From Thermodesulforhabdaceae bacterium (GTDB lineage Bacteria; Desulfobacterota; Syntrophobacteria; Syntrophobacterales; Thermodesulforhabdaceae): 38,192 nucleotides of DNA. The notes under the pieces were generated by a model. That model was not told where the DNA came from. It saw only the letters and a list, made by a program, of their open reading frames with translations, and made no database searches. Below are positions 32,892-38,192 of the stretch, piece after piece; within the stretch, counting starts at the first letter, position 1; each line of letters starts with the position of its first letter. The stretch is taken from assembly GCA_037482015.1 (NCBI GenBank), contig JBBFKT010000014.1:1-38192 (forward strand), written 5' to 3'. The position numbers and the translations under genes are program-made.

Positions 32892-34523
32892 TTAACTTCC
32901 AAGAATTTCTTCAAGATCTTTCTCAGGTGTTGAAATAGGTTTAATGTTGTAATTCTGAACCAGAAAGTTCAACACATTAGGAGTAAGAAAAGCTGGAAGG
33001 GAAGGACCAAGGCGCATATTTTTTATACCAAGAGAAAGAAGCGTAAGGAGAATCGCCACGGCTTTCTGTTCATACCAGGATAGAATAAGGGAAAGTGGCA
33101 GAGAATTCACATCAGTCTGAAAAGCCTCGGCAAGAGCCAGTGCCACCTGGATGGCGGAATAGGCATCATTGCACTGTCCCATATCGAGCAGTCTGGGAAG
33201 ATCTCCTATAGTTCCCAGATCTTTGTCGAAGAATCGGAATTTGCCGCAGGCGAGAGTAAGCACCACACAGTCCTCTGGAACAAGTTCCACAAAGCGAGTG
33301 TAATAATTTCGTCCGGGTTTTGCTCCATCACAACCAGCAACCAGGAAGAAATGTCTGATCCTCCCTGCTTTAACTGCTTCAACTATTTTGCCAGCCACAC
33401 TCAGCACAGCGTTCCTTGCAAATCCAACCATGACATACTTACCATTGCTATCATCGGCATAACCAGGAAGTTCAAGAGCTCGCTTGATAACCGGCTCAAA
33501 GTTTCTGTCCTTTATGTGCTCAACTCCGGGCCACCCCACAAGACCACAGGTAAAAATGTTCTTTTCGTAAACATCCCTTGGCTTCTGGATGCAGTTTGTG
33601 GTCATCAAAATAGCACCGGGAAATTCAGCAAACTCCTTCTGCTGGTTCTGCCAGGCAGTGCCGTAGTGTCCGTAGAAATGGGGATATTTTTTGAGTTCGG
33701 GATAACCATGAGCCGGAAGCATTTCGCCGTGAGTGTAAACGTAAATGCCTTTACCTTCCGTCTGCTTCAGAAGTTCTTCTAGATCCTTAAGATCATGCCC
33801 CGAAATCAGAATGGCTTTGCCCTTTTTGTGTCCTAAAGGCACCTTTGTGGGCACGGGATGGCCGTATGTGCTCGTGTGAGCGTTATCAAGAAGTTCCATA
33901 GTTCTGAGATTCACCTTGCCACAGCGCAATACCCAGTCCACCGCTTCCTGAAGGGAAAGATCCTTTCTGAGCGTTGTAGCAAGCGCTTCATGCAGGAAGC
34001 GATAGATTTCGTCATCACTTTTACCGAGAATTTGAGCATGATCGGCATAGGCTGCAATGCCTCTACAGCCGAAAATCAGAGTGTGTTTAAGGGATCTTAT
34101 GTCAGGATCTTCGTCTTTATCAGCCAGAAATCCTACATTCTCACCCTGAGCCACCATTTCGTCCTTAGTAGAAGCAGGAACAAAGTTTGCCGGACCATCT
34201 CCGAAATCGGTTTTACCCCCAGCAGCCCTAACCTTTTCCTTTAGCCTTTCTCTAAGTTCAACTGTTTTTCTTATTAGCGGCGGGAAGCGATCGGGATCGA
34301 AGTTTACATTTGTTAGCGTGGAAAAGAGTGCTTCGCAGGTGAAAGCATTGGCTTCTTCATCTTTGATTCCAAGTTTCCAGGCTTCCTGAGCCACCTGGCT
34401 GAGTCCTTTAACAGCATAGAGCAAAAGATCCTGTAAGCTTGCCACATCCGGTTGTTTCCCACAAACACCTATCTTTGTGCAACCTTCGCCCTTTGCCGTC
34501 TGTTCGCACTGGTAGCAAAACAT
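32892..34523 (-). CDS. hcp: Hybrid cluster protein (hydroxylamine reductase)
   Basis: 543 residues, full length. The N-terminal cluster motif is Cys 3, 6, 15, 21 (C-x2-C-x8-C-x5-C), as in class I proteins of anaerobes such as Desulfovibrio, where it holds a [4Fe-4S] cluster. Hybrid-cluster ligands lie in ISGHDLKDLEELL, MTTNCIQKP, FTCGLVGWPG, LACGKFRF and DMGQCNDAYSAIQVA. It reduces hydroxylamine to ammonia in vitro and NO to N2O in some bacteria, so it detoxifies reactive nitrogen. GGGGAGGG precedes the ATG. The promoter region carries a consensus FNR/HcpR-type box at -41.5 and a leader hairpin; two terminators follow the gene, so it is monocistronic. No Hcr reductase is adjacent. Confidence 0.97.
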   Translation of the reverse strand: MFCYQCEQTAKGEGCTKIGVCGKQPDVASLQDLLLYAVKGLSQVAQEAWKLGIKDEEANAFTCEALFSTLTNVNFDPDRFPPLIRKTVELRERLKEKVRAAGGKTDFGDGPANFVPASTKDEMVAQGENVGFLADKDEDPDIRSLKHTLIFGCRGIAAYADHAQILGKSDDEIYRFLHEALATTLRKDLSLQEAVDWVLRCGKVNLRTMELLDNAHTSTYGHPVPTKVPLGHKKGKAILISGHDLKDLEELLKQTEGKGIYVYTHGEMLPAHGYPELKKYPHFYGHYGTAWQNQQKEFAEFPGAILMTTNCIQKPRDVYEKNIFTCGLVGWPGVEHIKDRNFEPVIKRALELPGYADDSNGKYVMVGFARNAVLSVAGKIVEAVKAGRIRHFFLVAGCDGAKPGRNYYTRFVELVPEDCVVLTLACGKFRFFDKDLGTIGDLPRLLDMGQCNDAYSAIQVALALAEAFQTDVNSLPLSLILSWYEQKAVAILLTLLSLGIKNMRLGPSLPAFLTPNVLNFLVQNYNIKPISTPEKDLEEILGS

Positions 34524-34563
34524 AGCCTGTTCCCTCCCCTTGATTGTTTAAGGTTTACCCCAA

Positions 34564-34608
34564 AGGATGAGGAAACATCACAGCAACTGAAGAAATTCTC
34601 CTCATCCT
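34564..34608 (-). promoter_or_regulatory. Hairpin in the hcp 5' leader
   Basis: AGGATGAGGA (34564-34573) pairs with TCCTCATCCT (34599-34608): a perfect 10-base stem with a 25-base loop. Relative to the inferred start at 34616 the stem begins at about +9 and ends 40 bases before the ATG. There is no U-tract after it, so it is more likely an mRNA-stability or regulatory leader structure than a terminator. Confidence 0.55.
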
Positions 34609-34622
34609 GATTTTCACAACTG

Positions 34623-34628
34623 TTTATG
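34623..34628 (-). promoter_or_regulatory. Inferred -10 element of the hcp promoter
   Basis: Read on the minus strand the hexamer is CATAAA. With the usual seven-base offset transcription would start at 34616. That puts the FNR-like box centre (34657.5) exactly at -41.5, the classic class II activator position. The agreement supports both assignments. Confidence 0.5.
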
Positions 34629-34650
34629 CCACTCTTATGGAGAAGAAACC

Positions 34651-34664
34651 TTGATCTGGATCAA
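34651..34664. promoter_or_regulatory. FNR/HcpR-type operator upstream of hcp
   Basis: TTGATCTGGATCAA is a perfect dyad that matches the E. coli FNR consensus TTGAT-N4-ATCAA and resembles HcpR (CRP/FNR family) sites known to control hcp in Deltaproteobacteria. It lies between the tgt stop and hcp, 128 bases before the hcp start codon. It predicts activation by an anaerobic or nitrosative-stress regulator. Confidence 0.75.
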
Positions 34665-34680
34665 TCAGGTAAAAATTTGA

Positions 34681-35835
<1,155 letters not shown>

Positions 35836-36972
35836 TTAAAGGATGAGCATAGCATCACCATAGCTGTAAAACCTGTATCGTCTGGCGATAGCTTCTCGAT
35901 ATGCTGTAAGTATCAAGCTTCTTCCAGCAAATGCGGACACAAGCAAAATAAGACTGGACTTTGGAAGATGAAAATTTGTTATCATGGCATCCACAATTCT
36001 AAACTGAAACCCTGGCACAATGTAGCAATCGCAAAACCCACGGTAAGGAAAAGCATCCATATTGTCAAAATGAGCAGCCACTATACCTTCAAGTGTCCTA
36101 ACGACGGTTGTTCCCACGGCTGTCACTCGTCTTCCCCCCAGCTTCGCTTCTTTAATCAATTCAGCCGTCTTTTTGCTTACTTCGCACCATTCTTTATGCA
36201 TCCTGTGATGACGCACATCTTCGGTCTTTACCGGCTCGAAGGTTCCATATCCCACATGTAGAGTCACAAAATCAACAGTCACACCACGAGAGCGAAGCGC
36301 TTCAAGGATTTCCCCCGTAAAGTGAAAACCTGCTGTGGGGGCAGCAATCGCACCGGGGTATCGAGCATACACGGTTTGATAACGCTCTAAATCTTCGGGA
36401 CCCGGAGTTTTGCTACGACGTATGTAAGGCGGAAGAGGCACCTCACCATAACGGTAAAGAAGATCCACAATGTTCCAATCTTCGGGAAGAAGCACTCGCA
36501 CTTTTCCTTCCCCAGATACATCCATAACGGTAAGCACCGGTTTCTTATGGATGACGGACGATGATTCATGATCGATGGAATCAGAAGACGTGCCCTTTAC
36601 TAGCTCAATTTTCATGCCCGGCTTAAAGGGTTTTGATGCTTTCACCAGGCATTCGTAGCCTTTTTCTTTTGCTGTTTCAGGATCAGCAAAAGGTTCTAAC
36701 ACGAGAAGTTCTACTCGCCCTCCTGTTTCTTTCCGCCCATACAGTCGAGCCGGCACCACTTTAGTGTCGTTCATAATCAGGACGTCACCTTCACGAAGGA
36801 AATTAACAACATGACGAAATACAGTATGCTCCATGGTTCCAGTGGATCTGTGAAGTACCAGAAGGCGAGATTCGTCGCGTCGAGGCGATGGTTCGAGGGC
36901 TATTAACTCTTCCGGGAGTTCATAATCGTAGTCTTCAAGGCGGTAAGAAAGCCTTTCGTCTTTTTGAATCAT
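35836..36972 (-). CDS. queA: S-adenosylmethionine:tRNA ribosyltransferase-isomerase
   Basis: 378 residues. It transfers and isomerises the ribosyl group of SAM onto preQ1-tRNA to give epoxyqueuosine. Visible are the N-terminal YDYELPEELIALEPSPRRDESRLLVL, the LPPYIRRSKTPGPEDLERYQTVYA segment with AAPTAGFHFT, and the C-terminal YGTFEPVKTEDVRHHRMHKEW and TNFHLPKSSLI, all family hallmarks. It starts within the stop of the upstream thiolase-like gene as ATGA and ends 12 bases before tgt, so ttuA-queA-tgt is one operon. No queG/queH was seen in the window. Confidence 0.97.
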   Translation of the reverse strand: MIQKDERLSYRLEDYDYELPEELIALEPSPRRDESRLLVLHRSTGTMEHTVFRHVVNFLREGDVLIMNDTKVVPARLYGRKETGGRVELLVLEPFADPETAKEKGYECLVKASKPFKPGMKIELVKGTSSDSIDHESSSVIHKKPVLTVMDVSGEGKVRVLLPEDWNIVDLLYRYGEVPLPPYIRRSKTPGPEDLERYQTVYARYPGAIAAPTAGFHFTGEILEALRSRGVTVDFVTLHVGYGTFEPVKTEDVRHHRMHKEWCEVSKKTAELIKEAKLGGRRVTAVGTTVVRTLEGIVAAHFDNMDAFPYRGFCDCYIVPGFQFRIVDAMITNFHLPKSSLILLVSAFAGRSLILTAYREAIARRYRFYSYGDAMLIL

Positions 36973-37949
36973 TTTACAGTTCCCAGCTTTTCCAGGCTAT
37001 CCTGAACCGGAGTGTAACGGTCGCCCGAAATTTCTTGCTTTATACGACACACGGTGCAAACATCCTGATAAGAAATGGCTCCACAAAGGGTGCAGTTTTT
37101 CATGGGGAGTTCTTCAGGTTGAGGCGGCTTTTTATCGGCAAGATAGCCGAAGAGAAAGTCTCGCTTTGTGCCAGGCATTTTATCTTCAAGAAGCTGTAAA
37201 GCTTCAAGAAACATATGATTTGTTGCGCCCCTGGAAAAAGGGCATTTTTCTGCAAAGTAAGATATGCCCTTGATGTGGCAGTAAATGCGAATTTCTTCAG
37301 ATTCCAGCCTGAACAAAGGCTTGATGCGAGCCGGCATCACTCCTTCAAGGTCAGGAAGAAAAGGATAGGTTTTTTCTAGGTAAATTTCCTTATGTCTGAG
37401 GATATTTCCAAGGAGGCGACTTGCTTCGTCATCAAGATTATGACCTGTAGCTATTACGGAAAAGCCTTCCATTAAAGCCAGACGATTAAGAAACTGCCGC
37501 TTTAAGATACCACAAACTGAACAAATAATTCTTCGAGTGCGCTTTTTTATTTCAGGAAGGCTATATCCCATAAGCTTTTTAAGTTCGAACACCGAAAGAG
37601 GTAATCCGCGGGATTGAGCGAATTGCTCGCTGGCTGTTCTGGATGCTTCGGAAAAACCGGGAATTCCCAGATCGATATGAATGCCATGAGTGGAATAACC
37701 GAGTTCTGTAAGTATTGACCATAGAGCCAGAGAATCCTTACCTCCAGATACAGCGACAAGAATAATTTTTCGAGGAGTTAAAGGGAATATCTTCATGGCT
37801 CTCTTCACAGCATTGCGGAAAAACACAATAAAGCAATCCTGACAGAAATTTGCATGGTGACCTGGAAGATGGACCACGGCTTTTTCGCGACAACGAGTGC
37901 ACCTGGCGTGAGCTGGCAAACGCCCATAAGAAGCACGATCGAGTTTCAT
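36969..37949 (-). CDS. tRNA 2-thiolation ATPase, TtuA/TtcA family
   Basis: 326 residues. An N-terminal zinc finger (Cys 17, 20, 36, 39) precedes the PP-loop SGGKDS (68-73). The catalytic cluster cysteines fit Cys 143 and 146 (IICSVCG) with Cys 236 (EKCPFSRG), the three-Cys pattern that binds [4Fe-4S] in TtuA. A second zinc finger sits near the C terminus (NCTLCG, DVCTVCR). This double-finger layout favours TtuA (thiolation of T54) over TtcA (s2C32), although TtuA is best known from thermophiles. GGGAGAGG precedes the ATG. It leads the queA-tgt operon, so all three genes modify tRNA. Confidence 0.88.
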   Translation of the reverse strand: MKLDRASYGRLPAHARCTRCREKAVVHLPGHHANFCQDCFIVFFRNAVKRAMKIFPLTPRKIILVAVSGGKDSLALWSILTELGYSTHGIHIDLGIPGFSEASRTASEQFAQSRGLPLSVFELKKLMGYSLPEIKKRTRRIICSVCGILKRQFLNRLALMEGFSVIATGHNLDDEASRLLGNILRHKEIYLEKTYPFLPDLEGVMPARIKPLFRLESEEIRIYCHIKGISYFAEKCPFSRGATNHMFLEALQLLEDKMPGTKRDFLFGYLADKKPPQPEELPMKNCTLCGAISYQDVCTVCRIKQEISGDRYTPVQDSLEKLGTVK

Positions 37950-37983
37950 AACCGCCTCTCCCTGTAAGAATTTCGAAAGACTT

Positions 37984-38192
37984 TTATTTTACGTATATTC
38001 TCAGGATTGTCACTGCAATCGTTATCAGGGTAAACCCCGCTCCGATAAACCATTGAGTAAATGTAAGCCGCCTTTCAAGAGATTCGAACCTTTTATCCAT
38101 AGCTTCAAAACGCGCGTTCATTTCCCTCTGGAGAGACTCAAAGCGCTTTTCTATAGCTTCAAACCTGGCAGCTTCTATCTCCCTCAGCGCCT
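37984..38192 (-). CDS. C-terminal part of a small coiled-coil membrane protein (5' end beyond the window)
   Basis: The minus strand reads open from the window edge to a TAA at 37986-37984, giving 68 visible residues. Two near-identical 18-residue units, ARFEAIEKRFESLQREMN and ARFEAMDKRFESLERRLT, form a charged coiled coil. A single membrane helix follows (QWFIGAGFTLITIAVTILRIY) and the protein ends YVK. The layout (coiled coil plus C-terminal tail anchor) resembles small proteins of unknown function found in many bacteria, for example Bdr-like ones; I cannot name a family. It ends 34 bases upstream of the ttuA-like start and has the same strand, so cotranscription is possible. Confidence 0.75.
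   Translation of the reverse strand, partial: ALREIEAARFEAIEKRFESLQREMNARFEAMDKRFESLERRLTFTQWFIGAGFTLITIAVTILRIYVK

Noticed and set aside
38070-38090. GATTCGAACC, resembling a tRNA T-loop
   Set aside because: It lies in the coiled-coil reading frame, with no acceptor or anticodon stems around it. I saw no tRNA anywhere in the window.

Overview
The window reads as a chromosomal segment of an anaerobic, Gram-negative bacterium, most likely a deltaproteobacterium (Desulfobacterota; Syntrophobacterales-like would fit). The inference rests on a hybrid-cluster protein, a NapC/NrfH-type quinol cytochrome next to an octaheme HAO-like cytochrome, an AmrS radical SAM enzyme, a cobalamin-binding radical SAM protein, a tripartite exporter with an outer-membrane lipoprotein, and moderate, slightly AT-rich base composition. 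No 16S or other marker is present, so the placement is not proven. Nearly all genes are intact and closely packed. No gap between genes exceeds 300 bases, and I see no tRNA, rRNA, CRISPR array or prophage.

Layout. 1-144: tail of an IS1595-type transposase. 182-2026 (+): B12-binding radical SAM protein and a WrbA-like flavodoxin, closed by a bidirectional terminator. 2108-3367 (-): RpoD/RpoS-like sigma factor, divergent from 3662-7986 (+): Ppx/GppA phosphatase, guaB and guaA. 8154-13166 (+): ABC permease, ATPase, HlyD-type adaptor, NodT-type outer-membrane factor, then APS kinase. 13292-17938 (-): ilvD, methyltransferase, AmrS, endonuclease III-like glycosylase and a universal stress protein, mostly with ATGA-type overlaps. 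18218-20265 (+): tetraheme NapC/NrfH-type cytochrome and octaheme HAO-like cytochrome. 20409-23892 (-): malQ, a left-handed beta-helix acyltransferase-like protein and a CoA-binding protein. 23954-30261 (-): U32 peptidase, creatininase-family enzyme, purB, and a Ktr/Trk potassium uptake pair. 30436-31644 (+): EAL-HDOD protein. 31672-32711 (-): DUF2304 protein with a family 2 glycosyltransferase. 32892-34523 (-): hcp. 34681-37949 (-): tRNA modification operon ttuA-like/queA/tgt. 37984-38192 (-): end of a small coiled-coil membrane protein.

The most interesting biology is nitrogen-oxide handling. The octaheme/tetraheme pair could reduce nitrite using electrons from the quinone pool, and the hydroxylamine reductase (Hcp) about 12.6 kb away could take hydroxylamine on to ammonium. 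That matches the 'reverse hydroxylamine' route proposed for some Epsilonproteobacteria. The hcp gene is preceded by a perfect TTGAT-N4-ATCAA FNR/HcpR-type box. Its centre falls exactly at -41.5 relative to a start inferred from a CATAAA -10 element, and it is followed by a leader hairpin and, downstream of the gene, tandem terminators. A second theme is guanine-nucleotide and stress control: sigma factor, Ppx/GppA and guaBA side by side. Several intergenic hairpins look like dispersed palindromic repeats that may double as terminators. I did not find a clearly new multi-gene system; the strongest leads are listed as findings.
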